This document shows, piece after piece, positions 51,857-60,605 of a stretch of DNA of 64,000 bases (positions are counted from its first letter, which is position 1; every line of letters starts with the position of its first letter). The notes under the pieces are model-generated. The model searched no databases. It was not told the origin of the DNA and saw nothing but the letters and a program-made list of their open reading frames with translations. The stretch is from positions 476,147-540,146 of the forward strand of contig NZ_CP054011.1 in the NCBI RefSeq assembly GCF_013267595.1, in the 5' to 3' direction. Origin of the DNA: Prevotella melaninogenica (GTDB taxonomy: Bacteria > Bacteroidota > Bacteroidia > Bacteroidales > Bacteroidaceae). The translations under genes were made by a program, and so were the position numbers.

Positions 51857-53296
51857 ATGAATTATAGTGATTTCTTTAAGATGATTCCGGAGGCAAGTCT
51901 CATTGCCATCCTGATTGTTTTGTTCGTTGCTGACTTTGCAACGGCAAAGACTGAAGAACGCAAGTGGTTCAATCCGCTGGCTTCTGTACTCTTGCTTTTG
52001 AACACCTTCGTGTGTCTTTATCCTATGGGCACACAGAGTCTGTTCGGTGGTATGTATGAAACAACACCTGCTGTTGATGTGATGAAGGCTATCCTCTCTA
52101 TGGGTACCTTTATTGTTGTCGTTCAGAGTCGTGTTTGGGCTGCAAAGAGCGGTAAGGAAGCTGAGTTCTATATGCTTATCGTTTCAACATTGCTCGGTAT
52201 GTTTACCATGATGAGCGCAGGCAACTTCCTGATGTTCTTCCTTGGTCTTGAAATGGCATCTGTACCTTTGTCATGTACTGTTGCCTTCGATATGTATCGT
52301 AAGAACTCTGCAGAGGGTGCAGCTAAGTTTATCTTGACAGCAACCTTCTCAAGTGGTGTAATGCTCTATGGTATCAGCTTCCTCTATGGTCAGTTTGGTA
52401 CTCTCTACTTCGATGATATCGCTACAAAGATGCAGGCAACCCCATTGGTAATCATGGGGCTTGTGTTCTTCTTCAGTGGTCTTGGCTTCAAGATTTCTCT
52501 TGTTCCATTCCACTTCTGGACAGCTGATACCTATCAAGGCGCACCAACAACTGTTACTGGTTATTTGAGCGTAATCTCAAAGGGTGCTGCAGCCTTCACA
52601 TTGTTGAGTATTCTCTTCCATGTCTTTGATGGCATGATGGAGTATTGGCACGTGTTGCTGATGATTGTAGTTGTTCTTTCAATAACCATCGCCAACCTTT
52701 TTGCTGTACGTCAGAATGAGTTGAAGCGTTTCATGGCTTTCAGTTCAATCTCTCAGGCTGGTTATATTATGTTGGCAGCTATTGGTAATAATTGGGCAAA
52801 TTCAGTTGCTGCACTTAGTTACTACGTTCTGATTTATGTTGTTGCTAACATGGCAGTCTTCACAATTATCTCTGTTGTAGAACAGAATAATGGTGGTAAG
52901 ACCAATATTGATGATTACAATGGTTTCTATCAGACTAATCCACGTCTGAGCTTCTTGATGACCTTAGCGATGTTCTCACTCGGTGGTATTCCTCCGTTTG
53001 CAGGTATGTTCTCTAAGTTCTTCATCTTCATGTCAGGTGTTAATGGTGCTGACATCAACACCACAATGGGAGCATGGGCTTACGGAGTTGTATTCATCGC
53101 TTTGCTCAACACTGTTATCTCACTCTACTACTATCTTAAGATTGTAAAGGCTATGTATATTGTTCGTACAGACAATCCATTGCCAACCTTCAAGAGTGAC
53201 TGTAACACTAAGTTCGCTTTGGCTATCTGCATGGCAGGTATCCTCCTCTTCGGTGTTTGCAGCTTTGTATATGAGTGGATTGCAGCAGCAGTTTAA
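51857..53296 (+). CDS. nuoN: Complex I subunit N (antiporter-like)
   Basis: A 479-residue inner-membrane subunit, last gene of the operon. Conserved elements are MFFLGLEMASVPLSCTVAF (Glu), FKISLVPFHFWTADTYQGAP (Lys region), TTVTGYLSVISKGAAAFTLL, NELKRFMAFSSISQAGYIML and SLGGIPPFAGMFSKFFIF. An intrinsic terminator follows 30 bp later. With NuoA, B, CD, H-M it makes the membrane arm and connecting module; no nuoE, nuoF or nuoG is present in the window. Confidence 0.95.
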   Translation: MNYSDFFKMIPEASLIAILIVLFVADFATAKTEERKWFNPLASVLLLLNTFVCLYPMGTQSLFGGMYETTPAVDVMKAILSMGTFIVVVQSRVWAAKSGKEAEFYMLIVSTLLGMFTMMSAGNFLMFFLGLEMASVPLSCTVAFDMYRKNSAEGAAKFILTATFSSGVMLYGISFLYGQFGTLYFDDIATKMQATPLVIMGLVFFFSGLGFKISLVPFHFWTADTYQGAPTTVTGYLSVISKGAAAFTLLSILFHVFDGMMEYWHVLLMIVVVLSITIANLFAVRQNELKRFMAFSSISQAGYIMLAAIGNNWANSVAALSYYVLIYVVANMAVFTIISVVEQNNGGKTNIDDYNGFYQTNPRLSFLMTLAMFSLGGIPPFAGMFSKFFIFMSGVNGADINTTMGAWAYGVVFIALLNTVISLYYYLKIVKAMYIVRTDNPLPTFKSDCNTKFALAICMAGILLFGVCSFVYEWIAAAV

Positions 53297-53325
53297 TAGG
53301 CTACAGACTTATTAAATAAGTATAT

Positions 53326-53365
53326 AAATCGCCCAAGGGTTTCAATAAATCCTTGGGCGATTTTT
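53326..53365 (+). terminator. nuo operon terminator
   Basis: The 13-bp stem AAATCGCCCAAGG / CCTTGGGCGATTT, 12-nt loop, then a T run. It starts 30 bp after the nuoN stop codon. Confidence 0.92.
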
Positions 53366-53486
53366 GCTGATTATAGGTTTTAATGAGATGAGATATAATA
53401 CCGCTTTTTGTATCAGTTAGTCATTAATCTCTTATTATATGATGATTATAATGCCCTTTCCCTCTCATCTTTTTCTGATGTATTAT

Positions 53487-53681
53487 CCCAAATCGCTCAT
53501 TAGATCCTAAACATATTTTGTTTTATTATCGAGTAGATTGTTTGACTTTGTAATGCAGGCGTAGCGGGCTACGTCAAGTTATAAAGACAGACAAGATGCC
53601 GATAAGAAAATAAAAGATCTTAGGAAACAATACCATAGTAATAAGAATTATACATATTGTGGTCTGATAACCGATTTGGGA
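53487..53681 (+). repeat. 195-bp palindromic element, most complete copy
   Basis: The ends are TCCCAAATCG (53487-53496) and CGATTTGGGA (53672-53681), followed inward by further imperfect complementarity (CTCATTAGATC against GGTCTGATAA). The GC-rich core GGCGTAGCGGGCTACGTCAA (about 53558-53577) is shared with 16960-17110. The tail block AAACAATACCATAGTAATAA is shared with 15620-15700. No coding capacity: a MITE-like or REP-like non-autonomous repeat. It is immediately followed by array F. Confidence 0.8.
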
Positions 53682-53690
53682 TTATTATTT

Positions 53691-53749
53691 AGCACATATC
53701 GTGTTTGTGCCCAGCACGTGTTGTGCTGATAGTAAACACAAATGGTGCT
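53691..53749. repeat. 22-bp-phased palindrome array F (3 units)
   Basis: Units begin at 53693, 53715 and 53737, exactly 22 bp apart, centres ATATC, GTGTT and AAATG. It adjoins the right end of a 195-bp element, the same relative arrangement as array C with its element. Confidence 0.85.
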
Positions 53750-53833
53750 GAGTGCAAATTAGCTTGCAATAGGTTATCAATTGCTCGCAATAATGTTTAC
53801 ATTAATATAGTCTTATAAGCTTCAAAAAAGTAA

Positions 53834-55084
53834 TATTGCTGTCCGATAAAACCTCTACATGCTGCAATACTCTCTCTCAATCCTGCTGAAATAGGCATGA
53901 TTAGTTCTAATTTCAAATTCCAAGCCCCCCTAGAATAATGACAACTCTTCTGGTGGGGCTTTTACCTGGGTAATCAATCTATCCCAGTCTCTATGTGGCT
54001 GCTCAAAGAATCTTTGTATTGAGACATAACTCATAAGTAGAATTCTTATCATTGTTGCCAAGCCTGAGAAGCTCCAAGGTCTCTTTATTTTGTTCTTTAT
54101 TAGTGTTATAAGCAGATTGGCTATAAGCGTAATCCATATTTGTATTTTTATAGTATTCGCACTCTCTCCATAGAAGTATCTTAGCGGGAAATTCTGTTTT
54201 ATTTGTTTAAATAAGGTTTCTATTTGCCATCGTCTCTTATAGATAGCTATAATATCTTCTGTCGACATCTGAGAATCATTGGTCAGCAGAGATATTAATC
54301 TGATTTTCCCTTTCTTAGTCTTATCCTGATATGTGATTTTTCTTGCTTTATGGTAGATATCTTTTTCCTTTGTATGCTTATGAAAGATAATGGTTTCTAC
54401 ACGTACAGCTCCATAATCTGTTGTCATCTCATAATCTGTATCAGCAATTCTTTCAAAGCTAAGATTACTTTTCATCTTAGTTACATATATAACGCCTCTT
54501 TGCGTGAGTTCAGAGAACTTTTCATAGTTTATATAGGCTCTGTCAAAAGCAATCAGTTCCTCATTGGCGTATCGTTCTGGGATAAGTGCAAATTGATCAT
54601 GACTAGCTGCAGATGTGAACTTGATATCGCTTGGAACATTCTCATTGGCAAATATCTCTGTATGTACTTTTATTCCACCCTTTTTCTTACCAGTTTTGGG
54701 ATTACGTCCTACTCCTTTAAAGACCAGGTTAGAAAACAGACTTATTGTCGTAGAATCTATTATCTTTAGATTCTTCAGCCATTTGGGCTGTCCACAATTT
54801 CGGCTGTCCGAGTAAAGTTCATGGCGGTATTTCTCATATAAGTTCATATAGATTGAACCGAATATCTCGGAATCTCGACGTTTGTTTGCATCTGACAAGG
54901 TACTTCGATAAGGAAAATGCTTTAAACCAAGATGATTAAAGCGATTAACATTAGCAAAGAGAGAGGCCTTTATCTCACGCAGAGAGTCTAAACGCATCAT
55001 TACTGCATAAAGCATGACGACAAGATGATGCCATGCATCAAACTTCTTTATATAGTGTTCACCTCCCTGAGCTTGGCTCAGAGA
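53834..55084 (-). mobile_element. IS4-family element, left copy, truncated
   Basis: The left end begins TATTGCTGTCCGATAAAAC at 53834, as in the complete copy at 62292. The sequence is nearly identical to that copy up to 55084, where it breaks off (shared ...GCTCAGAGA) and joins a winged-helix pseudogene. The missing right part equals 213 bp of the complete copy (63542-63754), including the transposase start and the right inverted repeat. It cannot move by itself. The junction may reflect an IS-mediated deletion. Confidence 0.9.
53930..55084 (-). pseudogene. IS4-family transposase lacking its N terminus
   Basis: It encodes the transposase from SLSQAQGGEHYIKKF to the normal C terminus PPEELSLF. 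The DDE parts are intact: KIIDSTTISLF, IAFDRAYINY and the IS4-type Y-x2-R-x3-E-x6-K signature in YKRRWQIETLFKQIK. The first about 27 residues of the full protein, with the start codon, are missing. The frame continues into the neighbouring pseudogene up to a GTG at 55144, giving a chance fusion that begins SYICSERDTLLLHF; this is not the natural N terminus. Confidence 0.85.
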
Positions 55085-55813
55085 TGCAAGTTCCAAAACG
55101 AAGTGCAATAAAAGAGTGTCCCTCTCCGAGCAGATGTACGACACCGCGAACCAGCATATCTATGACATGTTGAGCGGCGGAAAGAGCCTTGCCAAACAGC
55201 AAATTACAGAACGAATGGCTGAAAAAGGCTTACCTTCGGACACTGTTTTTATGAACCTTTTTTGGAGAATGCCGAATGCGAGGCACTCATTTGCAGCGGC
55301 CCTGAAGTGGGAAACGCACATACCTACATGCTCTTAGACGAGCGAGTAGCCCCTATACCCTTACCCACAAAAGACGAGGCGTTGAGCATATTGGCACGCA
55401 ATTACTTTAGAAGTCATGCCCCAGCAACGTTAGACGACTTTTGTTGGTGATCGGGATTGTCAGTGAAAGAGGCGCGATTGGGCGTTGAAATTATTGAAAA
55501 AGAGTTTCAAAAGGTCGTTTTCAACGATAAAACTTATCTGCTGCACGAATCTTCTTCAATCGACATCAAAGAGAAAGAAAGATTTATCTTTCTGTCTGCT
55601 TACGACGAATACATCATTGCCTACAAGTATCGCGGCGATGTTTTGCAAGCTTCTCACAACAGCAAAGCATTTACTAACGGTGTTTTCTTTCCCCTTATCC
55701 TACAAAATGGTAGGGCGACGGGTAATTGGAAAATGACTTTGACACGCCGAAACATCTCCATCAACACGTCTTACTTTGATAACAACGCCCCCAACAAATT
55801 TGTCTGCGGCTGA
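55085..55813 (+). pseudogene. Truncated winged-helix DNA-binding protein (HTH_42/AlkZ-like)
   Basis: Three pieces make up the C-terminal two thirds of one protein: LSEQMYDTANQHIYDMLSGG in one frame, then after a shift at a T run (about 55256-55262) ENAECEALICSGPEVGNAHT and LARNYFRSHAPATLDDFCW, a TGA at 55448 where the family has a second Trp, and SVKEARLGVEII ... SAYDEYIIAYKYRGDVL ... FFPLILQNGRATGNWKM in the same frame. This order matches winged-helix proteins of the HTH_42/AlkZ-like family, some of which are DNA glycosylases. The N-terminal part was lost at the junction with the truncated IS4 copy. It is not functional. Confidence 0.75.
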
Positions 55814-55833
55814 AGAAAAAGCCCGTTTGCAAC

Positions 55834-57531
55834 TTATTTCGTTCCATAACTAACGGTAAAGATACCGAAGTTATCGAGTTTCATGCCATATTTGGTTAAG
55901 CCATAAAAGGCGAAAAGACTGTCTAGTTCGCGTTGCGAACGCCGCCGCATAATCCAATCACGCTCTTGATGGTTGTTTAATACGAAAGCAATCATTTTTA
56001 ACTGAGGGTGCCAAGGCTGACCAGTATAGACCAAAAAGCCGCCCGGTTGCAGTGCGGATAAAGCACCAGAGATGGCCTTACAAACAAGCTCGTTATCACC
56101 AAACAGCTCAAATATACCAGAAATAATAACAATATTAGGTTCAAAATTCAGCTGTCGATATGAGTCTTTATTAAAACAATCAAGACGAGTAAACCGTATA
56201 TTTTGAAGTCCTTGCTGTTGTATCTGTGCCTCGCCGAAAGCAATATTTGCTTCCGAAAAGTCGTTTATAACCACTTCTATTTCCGGAAACTTGCGTTTGA
56301 TGTCGAACAAATAATTACCCGTCCCACCGGCAATATCGAGTATTTTCACGGGTTCATTGCGCTGTTTAAACGTTTCAATACGCTCTTCTACGGCTGCGAT
56401 GAGATGCTCTCGTCGTATTCTTACTCCTCGCCAACCAATGGCGTTAAGATAGCCTTTGTCTATCCATCGCCCAATTGGTCCGCATCCCTGTGCTTGGTTG
56501 CGATAAACATAATCCAGAGACATACCCGAATCAAAACCATATTTTAGTCCCACACGCATTCCTTTACTAAGAAATCCCAAGTGATGGAGCATCCATTTCT
56601 GCATCCGAAAGCCCCAACGTTCAATTCGGGGAAGCATATTCAAAGTCATTTTGTTATACTCGTCAACTGTAAATTTATCAGGCATACAGGTCGCCGGCGG
56701 TTGTTCGAGTGAGAAACAGCGGTTAATAAACTCAGCAATAGGATTGTAAACCTGCTCACGTTGCGTTTCAAACAATAGCCCGTGATAAAACCCTTTAAGC
56801 TTGACAAACCGCTTTTGGGTGGAGCTGATGTCAACAAAAAACCGCTTTTGCATATCGTCTTTCACCACGTAGTCTTTACCGGCAGAGAGCAATAGCGTCG
56901 GTATGGTTATGGCAGCAGCATCTTCTACTATACGCTTTCCTGCTTTCAGCAAATCCAAGAGATAGTGCGCATCAATTTCTCTAGTAATTAGCGGGTCGGT
57001 GTCGTACGCCTTTTGCTGTTCCACATCATGTGTCAACACCTTCGATTTTACATAACTGGGCACTGTTAGGTGTTTGAAGAGCCGCGCTGCCAACGCAATT
57101 CCCGTCTTTGCAAAAGGCACATATAACTTAATGGTAAACGCAGGAGCAAGAAGTGCCATACCAGCAATACGGGGCGCAAAGTCGTGACACCACGCCGAAA
57201 CAATTACACCTGCAATGCTGTTAGCCACCACAAAGATGTCTCTCTCAACAATTCCATACTGCTCATAGAGGTATTTTACGAAAGCATCCAAGTCGCGTAC
57301 ATAGTCCATAAAATGGGGCGAAACGGATTGCGAAGTATGCCCCAGTCCACGCATATCAAAGCCAAAGATGTTGAAATGCACAAATTGCTCGTTCTCGGCA
57401 AAGGCTTGCAAACGTCCCGAATGTTCGTGCCCGCGATGCAATATCACAATGGTTTTCTGCGAAGGGTTGTAATTCCACACCCTATAAAAAATATCTGCGT
57501 TGTCAAAACTCTTAAATGTTCCTGTTTCCAT
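55834..57531 (-). CDS. Alpha/beta hydrolase-methyltransferase fusion (YnbC-like)
   Basis: A 565-residue two-domain protein. Residues about 1-270 are an alpha/beta hydrolase of the monoacylglycerol-lipase type: oxyanion segment ILHRGHEHSGR, nucleophile elbow VVANSIAG (Ser in A-N-S-I-A-G rather than G-x-S-x-G), Asp in SAGKDYVV, and His in GFYHGLLFE. After a linker, residues about 385-565 are a class I SAM-dependent methyltransferase with motif I ILDIAGGTGNYLFDI, VVINDFSEANIAFG and IISGIFELF. The same fusion is found in E. coli YnbC. It may process an acylated lipid and methylate a lipid head group (inference). It overlaps the preceding gene by 20 nt. Confidence 0.82.
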   Translation of the reverse strand: METGTFKSFDNADIFYRVWNYNPSQKTIVILHRGHEHSGRLQAFAENEQFVHFNIFGFDMRGLGHTSQSVSPHFMDYVRDLDAFVKYLYEQYGIVERDIFVVANSIAGVIVSAWCHDFAPRIAGMALLAPAFTIKLYVPFAKTGIALAARLFKHLTVPSYVKSKVLTHDVEQQKAYDTDPLITREIDAHYLLDLLKAGKRIVEDAAAITIPTLLLSAGKDYVVKDDMQKRFFVDISSTQKRFVKLKGFYHGLLFETQREQVYNPIAEFINRCFSLEQPPATCMPDKFTVDEYNKMTLNMLPRIERWGFRMQKWMLHHLGFLSKGMRVGLKYGFDSGMSLDYVYRNQAQGCGPIGRWIDKGYLNAIGWRGVRIRREHLIAAVEERIETFKQRNEPVKILDIAGGTGNYLFDIKRKFPEIEVVINDFSEANIAFGEAQIQQQGLQNIRFTRLDCFNKDSYRQLNFEPNIVIISGIFELFGDNELVCKAISGALSALQPGGFLVYTGQPWHPQLKMIAFVLNNHQERDWIMRRRSQRELDSLFAFYGLTKYGMKLDNFGIFTVSYGTK

Positions 57532-58804
57532 TTTTATCTTTGGTTAAATTTTTACTTATCATTAACTGCACCGTTTCACCTATTCGGCGACTCCGAAAAC
57601 GGCCCATTGCACAATGAATATATAGCTTTCGAGGCACATCTTCGGCTTTCATCTTCTCTAAAACCGTATTTACAATACGCTCCTCACAGGCTTTGGGGAT
57701 AGTGGCAATATCCAAAAGCGGAAAGCAATGGTAATCTGCCGATGTGCGAAAGTAGGCGTTTTCGGGTAATTCGGCTGAAAGGTCGAACACCGAAACCTCT
57801 CCCAACATGGCGAATTTCCGAGCAGAACGGCATGAAAGCAAGCCTCCAACGAAGATGTTGGGTGCAATTTCTACAGGTGCCTGACGAGAAAACACCCACA
57901 ATATGCGATACACTGCGATATAGGGAAAATAGAAAATATAACGCAAAAAACCGATGCAACCGTGGTCGTCTTTAAGAAAATGTCGATTAGAGCGATAATA
58001 AGCACGGCCCAATAAAAGCAAGACGAGTATGCCCCACAATAAAAAAATACTTCCTAAAACCGAATGTTCGATGGCAAACAATAACGCCGTCAACCCCACA
58101 GCGGCAACAAAAAAGTAAACCGTTGCTATTTGTTGGTTGCGCTTTTTACGGTAAGGAAACATCCATAACGTCAGAAAACCTGCCATCAAACCGGTAGTAA
58201 TATCGATGAAATGGTGCTGATACACCAAAAGGGTAGACAGCATTAACAACACCAACCACATTCTCAGTAAGTTTCTGAACCTGCTATTTCGCACCCCACT
58301 CCAAAAGATGCAGGCATAACCTATATGTAAAGACGGGACCTGATTAAAAGGTGTATCGTACGTATTGATGAAAGAAAACAAGATATGGGCTGTTTCCGGA
58401 CGTACAAAACTTTGTTTTAACGGAAAGATAATAAAACAAATTCCCGATAAAACGGTTATAAAAACGATGCGTTTACTTAATGTCGACAGCTGCCGAAAAG
58501 TATTGCAGAGGAAGAAAACCCATATAAAAAACACCACACTACTGCTATAAAAATAGATGGCAAAAGGTACAAACGGTATGGCTTTTTCAAACGAAAAGCA
58601 AAGCGAAGACACCTCTTTAAGCGATGCCGCATAGCTTGCAGCAAAAGTATAAACAGCATAGAATACACCCCAACAAATAACAAGGGCGATGTATTTGCTT
58701 ACTTGCAAGCATTTGTTATCTATACCGCAACGCTGCATCAAACCGTTTGGCAAGGGCCGCTTACACGTCCATACAGTTTTGTTGTTTATTTGGGAATGCT
58801 CCAT
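57512..58804 (-). CDS. PAP2 phosphatase-dual specificity phosphatase fusion (YnbD-like)
   Basis: A 430-residue membrane protein. The N-terminal about 280 residues hold several transmembrane helices with the PAP2 signature: PSLHIGYACIFW (motif 2) and YQHHFIDITTG (motif 3). The first PAP2 motif is less clear (FPLKQSFVRPE). The C-terminal about 140 residues are a cytosolic dual-specificity-type phosphatase with the signature HCAMGRFRS (C-x5-R). Two phosphatases in one chain, as in E. coli YnbD, suggest dephosphorylation of lipid phosphates such as phosphatidylglycerol phosphate or an analogue. The frame extends 12 codons further upstream (ATG at 58840). It overlaps its neighbours by about 20 nt on both sides. 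Confidence 0.82.
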   Translation of the reverse strand: MEHSQINNKTVWTCKRPLPNGLMQRCGIDNKCLQVSKYIALVICWGVFYAVYTFAASYAASLKEVSSLCFSFEKAIPFVPFAIYFYSSSVVFFIWVFFLCNTFRQLSTLSKRIVFITVLSGICFIIFPLKQSFVRPETAHILFSFINTYDTPFNQVPSLHIGYACIFWSGVRNSRFRNLLRMWLVLLMLSTLLVYQHHFIDITTGLMAGFLTLWMFPYRKKRNQQIATVYFFVAAVGLTALLFAIEHSVLGSIFLLWGILVLLLLGRAYYRSNRHFLKDDHGCIGFLRYIFYFPYIAVYRILWVFSRQAPVEIAPNIFVGGLLSCRSARKFAMLGEVSVFDLSAELPENAYFRTSADYHCFPLLDIATIPKACEERIVNTVLEKMKAEDVPRKLYIHCAMGRFRSRRIGETVQLMISKNLTKDKNGNRNI

Positions 58805-59541
58805 AATGTCTTTCGGTGCATAAAAGCCGATAACAAACAAGTGGGTAAAAGCGAAAGAAAAGCGATGGAAAGGCGCATTTTTGGCGGAAACACCACCTGT
58901 TCTTTGCGCTGCGCTATGGCTTTTGTCATTGTTTCAACAGCCCGATTTAAGGGCATGCAGAACGGACATTTGGAAAGGTTATTACGGTATATCTCTCTCA
59001 ATCGTGGCGTGTCTATGTAGCCCGGAACAAGTGTTGTAACCGTTATTTGATAGTCGGCAAAACTTCGGCGATAAGCATCGGCTATCTGTATCAATGCTCT
59101 TTTGCACTTGGCATATACGCTTGCGCACGGATAATGCAACAATCCTGCCACCGAAGCAATCACTACCAAATGTCCGCCGGATGCATTCATTGCTTCTCGT
59201 GCCACTTCCATCGCATTCAATGCACCCGCGATATTAACCTTCAACATTTGTGAAGTCTGCTCAAAATCCACTTCTTCAGTAACGCCGTTACGGTAATATC
59301 CAGCAGCAACAATCATCATGTCCAACCCCTTATCGGCACAAAACACTTCTACGGCAACGGTTAATGCGTCCTTATCACACACATCCAGCTGGTATGCAAG
59401 CAACAGTTTGTTAACCTCATCACTCCTGTCTATTCGTGCCGTATTTCGTCCGCACACCCCCACCCGATGGCCTTTGGCAGCATAAAACCGCGCCAAGGCC
59501 AAGCCGATACCCGATGTTCCGCCCGTAATAAAGATGTTCAT
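58786..59541 (-). CDS. Short-chain dehydrogenase/reductase
   Basis: A 251-residue NAD(P)-dependent SDR. The nucleotide site is FITGGTSGIGLALARFY (residues about 4-20), the Asn of the NAG-like motif is replaced (VAAGYYRNG), the catalytic Ser lies in VVIASVAGLL, and the Tyr-Lys pair is in SVYAKCKRAL. The C-terminal part has a hydrophobic stretch (LSIAFLSLLPTCLLSAF) that may attach it to the membrane, as in 3-ketosphinganine-reductase-like SDRs. In this lipid cluster it probably reduces a keto-lipid intermediate (inference). Its start overlaps the patatin stop by 4 nt. Confidence 0.82.
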   Translation of the reverse strand: MNIFITGGTSGIGLALARFYAAKGHRVGVCGRNTARIDRSDEVNKLLLAYQLDVCDKDALTVAVEVFCADKGLDMMIVAAGYYRNGVTEEVDFEQTSQMLKVNIAGALNAMEVAREAMNASGGHLVVIASVAGLLHYPCASVYAKCKRALIQIADAYRRSFADYQITVTTLVPGYIDTPRLREIYRNNLSKCPFCMPLNRAVETMTKAIAQRKEQVVFPPKMRLSIAFLSLLPTCLLSAFMHRKTLWSIPK

Positions 59542-60578
59542 ACCTGTTTGTTTTTAAAATGTTGGGCAACCCTATCGTATCCGTATTGCCATTGAAAGTT
59601 CATATCTTTTACAAACTGAGCATAGGTTTTGGGCAGTTTCAGTTCTACCTGGAGCTTCAGAAGATTGATGTTTTTTTCGATGTAATGGCCCGAAAGTGCC
59701 TGGTTCATGTCGGCCGTGTCTACCCAATAGTTCACCGAATGCGTCATCACTTCTTGCAATCGGCGGTTTCCACTATATCCAAATACGGCTCTAATAAGTG
59801 CCTCGTCGATGGTGCCAAACCCCTTTTTCTTCTCAAAGATAATTGTTTCGCCAAGTTGTTCGGCCAGTTCTATGGGCATCAAATCAATAATTCCGCCCGC
59901 AAAATAGGCACCTTTGTAATGCACGGGCTGAACGTAGAACATATCCGAAACAGATATTCGGGTGGCAATGGGTAAGGGAACATCTTGAAACAGCTCAACT
60001 TGCGAGTCGATGGCACTACCCTCATAGCTTTTAAAATTGCAGTTAACAGCCAGCAAATCGATGTTTCTAGCTGTCTCGGCATCGGTAAAAAGCACCTTCC
60101 GATAAAGTTTTCTTCCGTTTCTTTCTTTACCGATGTCAGCCCTGTCAAACAACAATCGGGCACCTACTACGATGGTGGGAAGGGTTGGTCGAACAGCCAA
60201 CGAGGGCAAAAGCGGGCGTATGTCGGTGGGCATGTCTACGATAAATTTATCGAAAATATTTTCTATATAAGGAGCATAGAATGTGTTTCGCACCTTGCGC
60301 TGGCAATAGACACCTATCTTATACAGCATTTTGAAACGTGTCATTCGGGTGTTTTGCACAAAGCGATACAGCTCTTCCGACTGTATAAAGGCCTTTCGCT
60401 GCTCGTCGGTAGCAAACGAGTTGATGATGTTGGCAGCGATACTGCCACCGCAAGCGGCAATCAGCAGGTCGGGCTTTACACCATAATGTTGCATCGCCGC
60501 ATACATGCCGAGATACAAAGCATAACGTGTACCACCGCCAGAAAAAACCGCAACCGTTGGATAAGGTTTCTTTTTCAT
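59538..60578 (-). CDS. Patatin-like protein with altered catalytic residues
   Basis: A 346-residue protein with the patatin-like phospholipase fold. The oxyanion motif is FSGGGTRYALYLGMYAAMQ. At the nucleophile elbow the usual G-x-S-x-G reads AACGGSIAAN, so only G-x-S-x-A can be formed. In the Asp-Gly dyad motif the sequence is YFAGGIIDLMP, with Ala in place of the catalytic Asp. It may therefore be inactive or a lipid-binding or regulatory protein, or use another residue. There is no signal peptide. It lies second in the lipid cluster, 27 bp after the phosphatidyltransferase gene, and overlaps the SDR gene by 4 nt. Confidence 0.75.
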   Translation of the reverse strand: MKKKPYPTVAVFSGGGTRYALYLGMYAAMQHYGVKPDLLIAACGGSIAANIINSFATDEQRKAFIQSEELYRFVQNTRMTRFKMLYKIGVYCQRKVRNTFYAPYIENIFDKFIVDMPTDIRPLLPSLAVRPTLPTIVVGARLLFDRADIGKERNGRKLYRKVLFTDAETARNIDLLAVNCNFKSYEGSAIDSQVELFQDVPLPIATRISVSDMFYVQPVHYKGAYFAGGIIDLMPIELAEQLGETIIFEKKKGFGTIDEALIRAVFGYSGNRRLQEVMTHSVNYWVDTADMNQALSGHYIEKNINLLKLQVELKLPKTYAQFVKDMNFQWQYGYDRVAQHFKNKQV

Positions 60579-60605
60579 ACTCCACTGCTTATCAATACCA
60601 TCGGT

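Noticed and set aside
1690..53749. The 22-bp arrays as CRISPR arrays
   Set aside because: The repeat period is 22 bp in total, there are no unique spacers of 30 bp or more, only three or four units per site, and no cas genes anywhere in the window.
55085..55144. GTG at 55144 as a real start of the left IS4 transposase
   Set aside because: The first 20 codons come from the antisense strand of the winged-helix pseudogene. The complete copy shows a different N terminus.
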